From contig NW_004085978.1 of assembly GCF_000220395.1 (NCBI RefSeq), positions 1-21,233 of the forward strand: 21,233 nucleotides of DNA. Reading direction: 5' to 3'. Below, piece by piece: positions 1-11,136 of this stretch. The stretch is from Ichthyophthirius multifiliis. Taxonomy: Eukaryota; Ciliophora; Oligohymenophorea; Hymenostomatida. Under the pieces are notes generated by a model. It did not search any database. It saw only the letters and a program-made list of their open reading frames with translations, and was not told the origin of the DNA. A program made the position numbers and the translations under genes. Each line of letters opens with the position of its first letter. The first letter of the stretch is position 1.

Positions 1-36
<36 letters not shown>
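1..36. repeat. (TA)n microsatellite at window edge
   Basis: A near-perfect TA dinucleotide tract begins at the first bases of the window. It may continue beyond the edge. Confidence 0.9.
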
Positions 37-38
<2 letters not shown>

Positions 39-951
39 ATAATTCCCTATTAATCAATTAAAAAAAATATTTTAATAAAATTAATTTTTTTTTAAAATAC
101 TTTAATAATTAATAAAAATATTGTTTTAATTATGTTAAAAAGTAAACATTATTCATATTAGAAAAATAATATTTACGTGAAATTAATTATTTTATATGAG
201 ATTAATTTTTATATTATTTAATTATTATATAAAAAAATTTAAATAAAATGAATTTTCATAGATAATTATAAATATTAAAAAATATAAAAATTATTAAAAA
301 TAAAAAATTATAAAAAATTTAATTATTTTTATTTAGATATTATAAAAAAAATAAGTGTTTTATATTAAGGTTTTAAAAAAAAATTATTATTTGTTATCAA
401 AATATAAATAAATAAAATAATAATAAATAAAATTAAATTTATTATTCAAAAAGAATGTAACATTTTATAAATGATATATAAAAATAATTATAGAAAAAAT
501 AAATATAAATATAAACAAATATATATTAATTATTTTAATATTTAATTTTATATTAATTTTATATTATTTTTAAATAGATTATTATAATTTATTTTTATTA
601 TGTAAATTAAAAATGACATTAACAACAATTTATTTTAATTATATCTTTTATTAAATTATTATTTTATCTTTTTATTTATATTATTTTTTTATATTTAATA
701 TTTATAAAAAAAAAATATTTTTTTATTTTTAAATTTGCCATTTTTTTTTTAATTTTTATATTTGATATATTTCATATAAAATTTACAAAATAAATTAAAA
801 ATTTAATATTAAATTATATATAATTTTATATTTTTTTTTATATATATATTATTTCAAATATACTATAAATTCCATAAATTATATTTATAATAATAACTAT
901 AATATAATATAGAATAAATACATTTTCTTAATTAAAAAAAATATCATTATA
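1..951. other. AT-rich spacer, no gene seen
   Basis: This opens with a (TA)n run at about 1-36 and continues as low-complexity A/T runs up to the start of the phosphatase gene. Reading both strands with only TGA as stop, I found no stretch with amino-acid composition like the neighbouring genes. The last few dozen bases probably hold the 5' leader and promoter of the phosphatase gene, but no promoter element can be named. Confidence 0.6.
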
Positions 952-2320
952 ATGGATTCTCTTTATCATTTTAAACCATAAAATACTGGAAATTTAATGC
1001 ATTTTAATAAAAAAATGTCCTAATTTTATACTGATAGCGATAATATTGAATATATTTCTGACTTTCCTTCATAAAATTAAGCATAGAAGTAAGATAAATA
1101 AAGTAAGATATATTTTTATTTAAAAGAAAATAATAATAATTAATATTAAATTATTTCTTATAAATAATATATTTAAAATGACATATATTATATTATTTTT
1201 TTATAGTTATTTCATAAAAAATGAATAATAATACAAAATCAGGACAATAAATATAATAAAATGATGAAATATTGAAAAAAGAAATAGAAAACTTAAAATT
1301 TGTAACAGATGTACCTAAGTTAGTTAAATAATTTTAAGTTTTAGAAAATTTTTCAAATCATCCATATAGACATATAATATTTAATCCAAATATTGATTAA
1401 AGTAAATAAATATATAAATATTTTTATAAATAAGAAATTTATATTATATATAAATATATTTAATATTTTACTAGATATTTTTTTGTAATTTTTAATGTTA
1501 ACCTATAGAGGCTTAGTTTATTCTACAAAATGTCTAAAAGGGCCATCTGATAAATTTATTTAATAAAAATAAGTTGAATTAACGCCTGCAAAAAGTAAAT
1601 ATTATATAATAATAAATTTTATTTTATTCCAATAAAATAAATAAATAGATCCTACAAACAATATTTTGTTTTTAGATTTAGATGAGACATTAATACATAG
1701 TTGTAGAATAAATGAAAACTATAATGTATAGATAAAAGCTTTTGAAGATAATAATTCTTAAGTAAGATATATAAATTTAGTTTTTGTTTTGTTTTATTTA
1801 TTTATAAAAAAAAAAAAAAAATTAGTAAGAATATTTAATTTAATTCAGAATAAGGCCTTATTGTATGGAGTTTTTATAGAAAATATCAAAATATTGGGAT
1901 ATATATTTATTTACAGCTTCTTCTACTACATATGCTAATGCTATTGTTAATTATTTAGATCCACATAGATAATATATAAATTAAGTTTTAACAAGAAAAA
2001 ATTGTATGGAAACTAAAAATGGATTTTTTGTTAAAGATTTGAGGATAGTTAAAGGTATTAATATTAAAAAAGCTATTATTGTAGATAATTTAGCACATTC
2101 CTTTGGACTATAAATTGATAATGGTATTCCTATTTTAGAATGGCATTCAGATAAAAATGATGTAGAATTAAAACATCTTATTGGTTATTTAATTGAAGCT
2201 TCTAAAGTTGATGATGTCAGAGTTTTTAATTAATAAAATTATAAATTAACCGAATTAATTAAATTTAAATCTGATGATTTAAAATTAAAAGATTAAAAAA
2301 GTTAAATTATTAATGTTTGA
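952..2320 (+). CDS. FCP1/SCP-like (NLI-interacting factor) phosphatase
   Basis: Predicted HAD-superfamily protein phosphatase of the FCP1/SCP (CTD small phosphatase) class, which removes phosphate from Ser/Thr, classically on the RNA polymerase II C-terminal tail. Exons are 952-1102, 1207-1401, 1475-1594, 1649-1761 and 1826-2320. All four introns are GT...TAG and phases match, giving 357 aa ending at TGA. The catalytic motif DLDETLIHS (residues 165-173) supplies the nucleophile D165 and acid/base D167. FTAS (222-225) and IIVDN (277-281) followed by SFG are the other FCP1-homology signatures, so the domain spans about 160-325. The N-terminal 155 residues are Gln/Asn-rich and unassigned. The ATG at 952 is chosen because the 952-1102 exon reads as protein and joins in phase; an ATG at 1221 is a less likely start. 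The family is secure, but the substrate cannot be told. Confidence 0.9.
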
Positions 2321-2574
2321 TATTGCTTTTTTTCAAAAATAAAAGTTACTTAATTTTTTCGATCATTTTTTTTTTTTTTTTTAAAATTAAAAAAAAAAAA
2401 AAAACTAATAAATTAATATAAAGTAAAAGAAGTTTTTTGTATTTATTATTTATTTATTAAGTTATATATAAATATATATATATATTTAAATTTTCAAGAT
2501 CATAAAAATTTTAATAATTAAAAATTATTCTTCATATATATATATATATATATATATATCCCCTGATTTTTATA
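2321..2574. other. Convergent 3' spacer
   Basis: This 254-nt gap separates the TGA of the phosphatase gene from the TGA of the RING-rich gene. It holds A and T runs and a (TA)n run at about 2534-2559. It must contain both 3' UTRs. Confidence 0.5.
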
Positions 2575-2980
2575 TCAATTACATAATAAACAAAAAACTT
2601 ATTTTTACAATATAATTTGTTTTCTAACACATATATTACATATTTAATGTATACAATATTAACTCTTGTTAAGTATTTTTTCTCCTTAATAATTTAGATC
2701 AGGATTTTAAAACAGATCTAAGCAAGTACCACATGTATATTAAGCACAAGTACATATTTATTTTTCTGGTTTATTACATATTTAACATTAACATTAACAA
2801 CTTTTATTTAATTCTTATTATTTTTGACATTTTAAACATATACAGTATTTACATTTATAGCAAAAAAGTTTATTTTTTTCAATTATAAATTTACTTATAC
2901 ATTAATTACAAAAGCATTAACATATATCATTATTTTTTTTATGATTTATACATGTTACTTTTTATTATAAAAAAATAAAT

Positions 2981-3034
<54 letters not shown>

Positions 3035-4090
3035 TTATTTAACATTTTGAGCATTTAAAATAATCTGGTTTATTTATAGAATAAATAGTGTCTTAAAAAG
3101 AACATTAAGAACAATTGACAATAAAGTCTTTTTAAATAAAAGAATTATTTTAATTTTCTTAAATATTTTCACATTAAAATTCGTAAAAGAATTTTTATAA
3201 AGCCTCAAAATCTAATGATTTTTTGTTCCCACATCCAATAATAAAGCAAAGTTAATTATATTAATCATTTTCTATATATTATTAGTTCATTACACATATT
3301 CCGCAATATTAATGTAGGCAGTTTTTATTAAAGAATAATTAAGAAGATTTTTAGAATTGCTTTTTACATTAATCACATTTATTAATATTTATAGGACCGT
3401 CAATTTATGATTATGATAATTATTAAATTTATTATTTTTATACTTATTATTAATTCTATATTATTAAAGAACTAGATAATTAATTGCTGATATTTTATAC
3501 TTAATTTTTATTATTATTTATTTAAATGTATTATTCTAATTCTAGTTTGTCTAACTTTTGTGAACAAAATCCAAATAAACAGAATGCTTTTTCCTTTAAA
3601 TAATTTTTATTTATACATTGAATACAATAAGCATGTACACAAGATTATTGATTGAATAAATTAGGTTATGCTTTTTCACATATAGAACATTTATTTTCTA
3701 TTTTATTTAAAACTTGTTCAAGTTTATCTTATATGTTTAAATCTAAAGGCTTTTTGCAGTTTAATATACCACAAACATTTTATTTGTCATAAGATTTTTA
3801 ATAAATGCATTAATGACAATATAAATGGTCACAAAATTTATTTATATAAATTTTGTTTGAAAATTATTAGCATATATCACAGTTTTTTTATTTTGAACTA
3901 TTTAAAAATTCTTTGCTTTATTATTAGCAATATAATGAAAAATTACAGTTAATTTTAAAATTATCAATTATTTGTATTTAGTTATTTTAAATGCATTACA
4001 TACAACATTAATGCTCGCAATTTTTACCTTTTAATAATTCTTCTTAAAATTTATATCTGTAACAAAATTTACACTATTATAATACATTTG

Positions 4091-4138
<48 letters not shown>

Positions 4139-5213
4139 ATTATTATTATTATTATTCATCAGATATATTTTTTTCTATCGAAGATTTTTTATTTAAAATA
4201 TTTATATGTTATTATTCCTTTATTTTAATATTTCTTAGTATATTTTCGTTTTGTTGTTATTAATTTTATGAACTAATATATTCATTTTACTTATTATTTT
4301 TTTAAATATCTTTTTTATTTTCTTCTTCTTTGTCTTGTATAAAATTATTTATTATTTTATCTTTTTTAAATATATTCGATGAATTCGATAAATTACTCAT
4401 TTATTTGAATATTTTTTCGTTTTATATTTATTCATCTTATTATTTTTTATATTTATAAAGATCAAGATTTTAATTTTAAATTAATTATTTTGTTTTCTCC
4501 ATTTGATTTGGTTTTATAAAAGGTATATAAAGTTAATTTTTACTTAAGAAATCATATAAGAATAAATTTAATTAATAATTTTATTTGGTATATTGATAAT
4601 TTATAAGAACCTTTTCATTAATTTTATATTAAACTTTATATATTTTAACTTAATAAATATCTTATATTTTCTCCAATATAAATTATGAAATATCTAAATT
4701 GATTTCATTTGAAATTTTTTAATTAATCAAAAAAAATACTAATGAGCGGTCATTATTATATTTTTTTATAATAGAATACCTTATTAACATTTCACTAATA
4801 TTTAAATATTCTTTAGTATAAAAATTTTCGTTTAAAATTTTTTGTTATTCTTCGAAATTATTCATTTATAAAATTTGCCTGAGATAATTTTAATAATTAT
4901 TATATATAGTATTTTTATTGTATTTGTAAAGTTACTATTTTTATAAATTAAAATATGTAAAACAATCTTCTAATTTTTCATTTAAATATTTAATGAATTT
5001 TATATTGAAATCGTATTTTAATATTAATGATTATTCTAGAATTGCTAAAAATATGTTCCCTAGTTATTTAGTTGTAAATAATCGGAAATATTAATATTTT
5101 TAGTCGATTAAATTTTAGTTTGATTCTATTATTGTAAAATTTGATTGCTTCATAAAATTAAATATTTATGAAATTTAAATTATTTATCCATTTATAGTTT
5201 AATTATTTTACAT
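2575..5213 (-). CDS. PolyQ protein with tandem RING/IBR-like zinc modules
   Basis: Large cysteine-rich protein, possibly a RING or RBR-type ubiquitin ligase; that role is inferred. Exons are 5213-3035 and 2957-2575, with a 77-nt (TA)-rich intron at 3034-2958. The join gives 853 aa ending at TGA. Residues 1-350 are Gln/Asn/Ile/Leu-rich, probably helical, and not recognised. Residues 354-374 are almost pure Gln, encoded by repeated TAA. From C381 onward about 57 cysteines follow. Four modules share the pattern C-x2-C, roughly 14 residues, then C-x-H-x2-C-x2-C: CKFC...CEHQCCMQC, CDIC...CDHLYCHQC, CSIC...CVHAYCIQC and CDQC...CLHQYCGIC. C-terminal clusters such as CYKCKYCICLKC and CIHQICNIC resemble IBR/second-RING halves. 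The ATG at 5213 is the most upstream in-frame Met found; ATGs at 4502 and 4400 are in the same frame. Confidence 0.82.
2979..3033. repeat. (TA)n microsatellite inside an intron
   Basis: A nearly pure TA dinucleotide tract makes up most of the single intron of the RING-rich gene. The intron donor GTATAT runs straight into it. Confidence 0.85.
4092..4154 (-). repeat. TAA trinucleotide repeat encoding polyglutamine
   Basis: On the minus strand this is an in-frame run of TAA triplets interrupted once by TAT, about 21 codons. Under the ciliate code it reads as about 20 Gln and one Tyr, just before the first zinc module. It would be a wall of stops in the standard code. Confidence 0.9.
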
Positions 5214-5856
5214 ATTGTTCGTTTTATTAACTTTTTTTTTTATTTTAACAAAAAATAATAATATTAAGACAAATAAAATAAAATATATATATTTTTCTTA
5301 AATTAAAATTATAAAGAATAAAGTAAATTAAAGTATTTATATACCTTTATATAAAAATAAAAATATTATAATATAATATATTATTTTTTAAAGATATTAA
5401 AAATATAATTAATTATGTAATATATATATATATATATATTTATATATTTTTATATTTATATATATTATTTTTTTAATATTTATTTATCTTCAATATTTTT
5501 AGAACAAGTGATTACTTTTTTTTAATAACTTAATGAATTTAATTTGATTTTAATTTGTAAAGTATCATAATTTTATTTATGTGGCCATTTTTATAGTCTC
5601 TATTTTTTTTTTTTATTTTAAGATAAAATTTTTAAAAAAAAATTCTTGTTAAAAATATATTTTAACAATTTATATAAAATTTTGGAAAAATTTAATATTT
5701 AAAACAAAAAATTATTATTTGTTAATATTTTTTTTTTTTTTAAATTTTTGTTTAATAATTTTTATATTATATCTTTACCATAATAATATATAATAAATTA
5801 ATAAAAAAAATATAAAGTAAAAATATAGATTTAAAAATATTCTATTATTTTAAAAC
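5214..5856. other. AT-rich spacer, no gene seen
   Basis: This lies between the start of the RING-rich gene and the end of the isochorismatase gene, both on the minus strand. It holds A/T homopolymers and a short (TA)n run near 5422-5440. No coding-like stretch was seen on either strand. It should contain the RING-gene promoter and the isochorismatase 3' UTR. Confidence 0.55.
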
Positions 5857-6480
5857 TCATAATTTAGATAGAGTATTAACCCTATCCATTTTTATAATAG
5901 CCAGAATTTCCTTAAATTTTTCATGTTAGGCACTTTTTAATAATTAAAAAATCATACTTTCTCCTGTTGTAATAATGGCCCCAGCTTATTACAATCTTAA
6001 AAAACCAACAGTTCTATCTAACCTTCTCATGCTACTGACTCCATCGGCTAACACATAAACTTAAAAATCTTAATTTATAAGATCTAAAGCCGTTTAAAGT
6101 ATACAAACATGAGTTTCTGTTCCAAAAAGTATTGCCTTTTTTCTATCTGGATAATTTATTTTAATATATTCAAGTGTTTCTTTATTTATCATGGAAAATG
6201 TTTATTTGGGAAATATACGTGTTTTCATGGAGTTTAATTCTCGTTATAGATCAGGGACTAAATGGCCAAGTTTTTTGGGGTTTTATTCAGTTGCTAATAC
6301 TGGGATTTTTAAAATTTGGCTAATTTTTAACATTTATTTTGCAACAGAAATTATCGTGTCGAAACCATAAATTAGCTTTTAGAAAGATTATTATTGGTCT
6401 CCGCAAAAAAAAATACATTCATTTATATTTATTTGATAATCAAAGCTTTTTTGGGGTGTTTATATGAGAATATTTTACAT
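5857..6480 (-). CDS. Isochorismatase-family hydrolase (ISOC1/ISOC2-like)
   Basis: Cysteine-hydrolase-fold protein of the isochorismatase domain family, closest in look to the eukaryotic ISOC1/ISOC2 group, whose physiological substrate is not settled. It is one uninterrupted exon from ATG to TGA, 207 aa, the normal length for the group. The family's Asp-Lys-Cys triad is visible: D28 in IFFCGDQQQSF, K92 in FPKQTFSM, and C126 in LFGTETHVCILQTALDL. The segment IPVLATEQNPKKLG (59-72) matches the family's conserved loop, and VYVLADGVSS follows the Cys helix. No signal peptide is visible, so a cytosolic location is inferred. The gene is intact and intron-free, unlike most neighbours. Confidence 0.92.
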
Positions 6481-7745
6481 AGTTTTTTTTAATCTTTTCT
6501 TTTTATATTTTAAATAAATAATATTTTTTATTATATTGATAAAAAATATAATATTTATAATTATTTTATTAGTAATTTTATCTTTTAATGAAATTATAAA
6601 TTTAATAGTTTAATTATATAAAATATAATTTCATTTAATATTATATAATATTTTTATTATAAGGTAGTTAGTTTATTAATATAAATAATTAAATGAAAAA
6701 ATTATTGAAAATATTAAAGATTAAAATATTCAGACTATGATATAAATTATATAAAAAAAAGGTTTTTGTCATTTAAAGTAGATAGATTCTATTTAAAAAT
6801 ATATTCGTTGAAATATAATTAATTATTAAAAGAATATAAAAATATTAAAAAATGGTTATATTTTATAATAATATAAATATAATCAAATTGAAATTAGAGG
6901 AATCTTTAATAATAATAGTTCTAAAATAAATTAAATATTTATTAAAATAAGAAAATAAAAATATAAAAAAATTAATGATTAAATTATTATAAATTTATTT
7001 TATTAAATAATATAAAACTAAATATATTTATAAAAAAAAAATATATAATAAAAAGAAAAGACATTTATATTAAATTTTTATTATATTTAATAATCAGGTT
7101 ATATAATATAAATTGTATAATTAGAATAAAATTTAATAAAACTTTAAGCATTTATAATAAAAAAAATATAAAAATTAATAAATTTATATAAATAAAACTT
7201 GAATATAAAAAAATTGTAATAAATATAAATATATTAAACAAAAAAAATATATAATAAAATAAGATAATAAAAATATAAAAAAAAAATTAAAAAAAATATT
7301 GTGTAAGAAAAAACAAAATTATATAAATTATTAAATATTATAAAAAATAAAAATATAGTACATATATAAAGAAAAATTAAAAAAAATAAAAAAAATTATT
7401 ATAATAAAAATTAATATTAAAAAAATATATATTAAATATTTTATATATATACATTATAATTAATTAATATATTTTATGTATATGTAAATATATATATTTA
7501 AATTTATATATATATATATATATTTAATTATATATATTATATTTTTTTAATTAATTTGAAATAATTTTATTTTATTATGAATAAATTATAATATTTATTT
7601 TTTAATTTCTTTTATTTTCTATTTTAAAACTTATTAATTATAATTTATTTTATATATTTATACTATACTTAAAACCAAAAATTAATTAATATTTTATAAT
7701 ATTAATAATTTTTTATATATATTATAAATATATATATATTTTTTT
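6481..7745. other. Long AT-rich spacer, no gene seen
   Basis: About 1.27 kb separates the isochorismatase start from the 3' end of the DsbA-like gene. It is dominated by A, AT and TAA-like runs, with a (TA)n tract near 7505-7523. Scanning both strands with TGA as the only stop gives only low-complexity Lys/Asn/Ile/Gln readings. Confidence 0.5.
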
Positions 7746-8482
7746 TCAATATTTATCATGTCTAAAATTATTATGTTTTTCTTTCTATTATAAATATTCT
7801 TCTAAAAATTTTTTCCAATTTTATACATCAAAAGTTTCAGCTCCATCTATTCTAACTCCATTCAAATAAAAAATAGGTGTTCCGGAAACCCCATTACCGC
7901 AACCAATTTTCCAACTTTATCTTGTTTCTTGATTGTAATTTTAATCATTTAAAGCATCAATAACATCAGAAGATTTAATACTATATTCTTTTAAAAAAGA
8001 TTAAGTATCATCAGCTATTTTTTAATAGATTTCATTCAAATTTAAGGTTTTAGTTTTATTATTGTCATAATTTTATTGATTTTCGAATACTTTATTAGTA
8101 AATTCTACAGCAGCTTATGTTCCATATTTATCATATACAAATCTTAATGTTTAAGAAAGGCTTTTTTTTTTTTTTTTTGAATAATTTTTATATATAAATA
8201 TAGAATTATTTACTGGTAAGAATTAAAATGATAAGGAAGTGGAAAATAATGATAAGTAAAAGCTAAATTTTATAAATAGGTTTTTTCTTTAAATAAAATA
8301 TTTAATTGCTCATTAGAATGTTTGGAATCTGGACATTGTAAATCATAATAAGCTTCGAGTTTTATTTGAGAATTTTTATTTCCAATTGTCACACCGTCAG
8401 GTTTTTTTGGAATTGAAATATATTAGGAACAGTTTATAAAAAGAAATAATATTGTTATTAATATATAGAGGGCTTTTTACAT
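7746..8482 (-). CDS. DsbA-like thioredoxin-fold protein, CPDS active site
   Basis: Predicted secreted or ER-lumen thioredoxin-fold protein of the DsbA-like class. Exons are 8482-8214 and 8160-7746, with a 53-nt intron 8213-8161 ending in A17-G. The join is in phase 2 and gives 227 aa. Residues 4-16 are a hydrophobic stretch (signal peptide or lipoprotein-like anchor) followed by N-C-S. The strand-plus-active-site segment LEAYYDLQCPDSKHS has C50-P-D-S, so the usual second cysteine of CxxC is Ser. Near the C-terminus GCGNGVSGTPIFYLNG holds the cis-proline loop (TP) typical of DsbA. Some eukaryotic thioredoxin-like proteins also carry CPDS, so loss of the second Cys may be a subfamily trait. Dithiol oxidase activity is therefore doubtful; thiol reduction or binding is possible. 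Confidence 0.85.
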
Positions 8483-8871
8483 TATTTATATTTTATTATT
8501 ATTAAATAAAAAGAATATTTTTATTTTATTTTTATTTTTTATTAGTTTTTAGAAAATTCTTTTATTATATTTTTCTTTATTATTTTTACATTTTATTTTA
8601 GTAGATCGTTCTCCTTTATTTTTTAGTTTTTTTTATTTTTAGATAAAAATAATAAAAAGTTAAAATGTATTTTTGTTTGTTTGTTTGTGCGTTTAAATAA
8701 TTTTTTCTTTGATATAATGAAAGTTAATTATTTAAAATTAATAAAAAAATGTATTAAATATAAGTGTATGATAATAAATAAAAGTAAATAATATAATATA
8801 GTGTATTTTTTATATATTTTAAAAATTATATTTTTTATTAATATCATTATTAAAGTATATTGTAAAATATT

Positions 8872-8906
<35 letters not shown>

Positions 8907-9323
8907 TTATATATATCTAATTTATTTTTTTAATTTAAAAATATTATTTTTATGTAATTATAATTGATACTACTTATATTAAATTATAATTATATATTTC
9001 AAAAAATTTATTTATATTATAAATGAATATTATTTTTAATAATAATTAAATAAATATTTTTTATTTTAAGAAATTTCGAGATATTTCTAAAAAAAAATAT
9101 CTAGTTTATATATATACATTAATAATTTAAATAATATATATATATAAATATTATATTTATATATTTTTTTATATATATATATATTACAATTAATATTAAT
9201 GAACAAATCTAATTTAAAATTTTACTGAATTTCCATAAAAATATATAATTTTATTTTACCCAAAAATCATATAAACCCTTTTCATATATAAAAAGATAAA
9301 AAAAAAATAGAAATATATAAACA
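8483..9323. other. Divergent intergenic region
   Basis: This lies between two divergently transcribed genes (the DsbA-like gene leftward, the kinase rightward) and so should contain both promoters. It holds T-rich and (TA)n runs (about 8873-8907) and a short TGTT repeat near 8672-8688. The patch at about 8560-8640 is slightly less AT-poor in G and C but shows no reading frame. No promoter motif can be named. Confidence 0.5.
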
Positions 9324-11081
9324 ATGCAGCAAACATAATAATAAATATAGCCAATTTAATAATAACTATTATAATAAATACCTGAAAAAAAAAAAATCCG
9401 TAAAATAAAGGTCAAATAATTAATAGGATCACCCTATATAATATCATTAGAAGCTTCCGATCTTCTCGGATAAGGTTCATTTGCCAAAGTAATACGTGCC
9501 TATAATTTAGAAGATCCATAAGAAGATATAGTGGCTAAAATAATTCATTTAGAATCTTAGGAAAAACTAGACTCAATTTAATCCGAAACTGAGATTTTAT
9601 AAAAACTCCCTTTTCATTAAAATTTAGTTAATTACAAAAAACTTAAAATTCGATCTAAAAAACAACAGTATTTTATTATTGATTATTGTAATAATGGTAA
9701 TTTAACTTAGTTTTTGGAAAAAAATAGCTTTTATATATCAGAAATAGAAATAATGGACTTCTTATAGTAATTTTGTAAAGGATATAAAATCCTATATGAC
9801 AATAATATCATACATAGAGATATTAAACCAGATAATATACTCTTAAATAACAAAACATATAAAATAGCTGACTTTGGACTAGCTAAAATAATCGAAAATC
9901 CTCTTTTTTTTGAAAATATGTCTTTAAAAGGGACTCCTTTATATCTTGCACCTGAACTTATTTAAAATAAAAAGGCGAATTCGAAAGTCGATGTTTGGTC
10001 TTTAGGTGTAATTTTATATAGAATGCTTTTTTAGGGGAAATACCCTTTTTTAGATATTAATAATAATGATTTTTAGGGGTATAATATAAATAGGGCTTTT
10101 AATGATATTTTATAAAGGGAATTGATTATTGAGAAAAAAGACATTTTTTCAGAAAAAAAATAAATGTTGGTTTCTTTGTGTGAAAAAATGTTAAAAAAAG
10201 AAATTTTTTAGAGAATTTCTTGGGAGGAAATTTTTAGTTTTGTGGATAGTTTTTAGGAAAAAAATAACCTTCTATAAGAGTCTAAATTGGAAAAAAGTAT
10301 CGTCTTTTTAAATAGAATGTAAATTGTGAAATATTCAAGGATTAAAATGATCGATTTATCAGAAAAAAATGTCATTAATATCATAAATGAGGCCAATAGG
10401 AGGCAAAGAGAAGGTATTTTTTTGAATTAAATTGAAGATTTATTACTTTGTTTTAGGGAAAAAGTACTTTTTTTGGATGAAATTGCACTAAGATTGGTTT
10501 AAATGGGTAGATTATTACCTTAAGAAGTAGATTTTATATAGAAAAGTGAAGAATTGGTGATTTTGGTGTTAAAAATGGGTCTTATATATAATGAATAATT
10601 AATAAAATTTCAAGGGAGAGATTTTTGGGAGGAGCAAAAAGTATAATATAAGGATTATTAATGGAAGAATTTTATTTAGACAAGAAATTATGAAAATTTA
10701 TTATTTTTATTTAATTAAGATGAGTTTTTTTTGAAGTAATTTTTAAGCGAATTTATATAAAAAGATAAGGAAAAAAAGGATTTTTTAGAAAAAATAAATA
10801 AACTAAAATAGAGTGAATTCCTACTAGAAATTTAGGGAAAATTAAAAGAAATTTTTGTATTTTTTGTGTTTTTATTTGAAAATAATTAAACTTTCTAAAA
10901 AGGCTTAATTATACTTTTTGTTTATTTATACGAAGTTTTTCATATAAATGATGGATATTCTATAATAAATTAATTTAAAACATATTAAGAATATTTTAGA
11001 TTCTATGAAAAAACTTAAAATGTAGACAATTAGAAAATTCTATATATGAATATATTAAAAAATATATAAAATACTATATGA
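9324..11081 (+). CDS. Serine/threonine protein kinase, possibly ATG1/ULK-like
   Basis: Complete eukaryotic protein kinase domain in a single 585-aa exon. The glycine loop is GQGSFAKV (49-56), the ATP-binding Lys is K72 in IVAKII, the catalytic loop is HRDIKPDN (164-171), the metal-binding DFG is 183-185 (ADFGLAK), the activation segment ends GTPLYLAPE, and [10 protein letters not shown] marks helix F. All catalytic residues are intact, so it should be active. HRDIKPDN and the GTPLYLAPE segment indicate a Ser/Thr kinase; the spacing and the DYCNNGNL hinge resemble ATG1/ULK or other CAMK-like kinases, but the subfamily is uncertain. Residues from about 305 to 585 form a Lys/Glu/Gln/Leu-rich, probably helical tail with no family I recognise. 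The middle and tail use TAG for Gln and GGG/AGG more than the N-terminus. The ATG at 9324 is the first in frame. Confidence 0.93.
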
Positions 11082-11136
11082 TAAATACATACATACATAT
11101 ATATATATACATATATATATAATTATAAATTATTAA
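11082..11136. other. Very short convergent 3' spacer
   Basis: Only 55 nt separate the TGA of the kinase gene from the TGA of the transporter gene on the opposite strand. It is mostly ACAT/TA repeats. The two 3' UTRs must be very short or overlap. Confidence 0.7.

Noticed and set aside
1221-1223. ATG as start of the phosphatase gene
   Set aside because: The upstream exon 952-1102 reads as protein and joins in phase across a GT...TAG intron, so the start at 952 is preferred.
8162-8178. T17 run as a terminator
   Set aside because: It lies inside the intron of the DsbA-like gene, forming the A-rich end before its AG acceptor.
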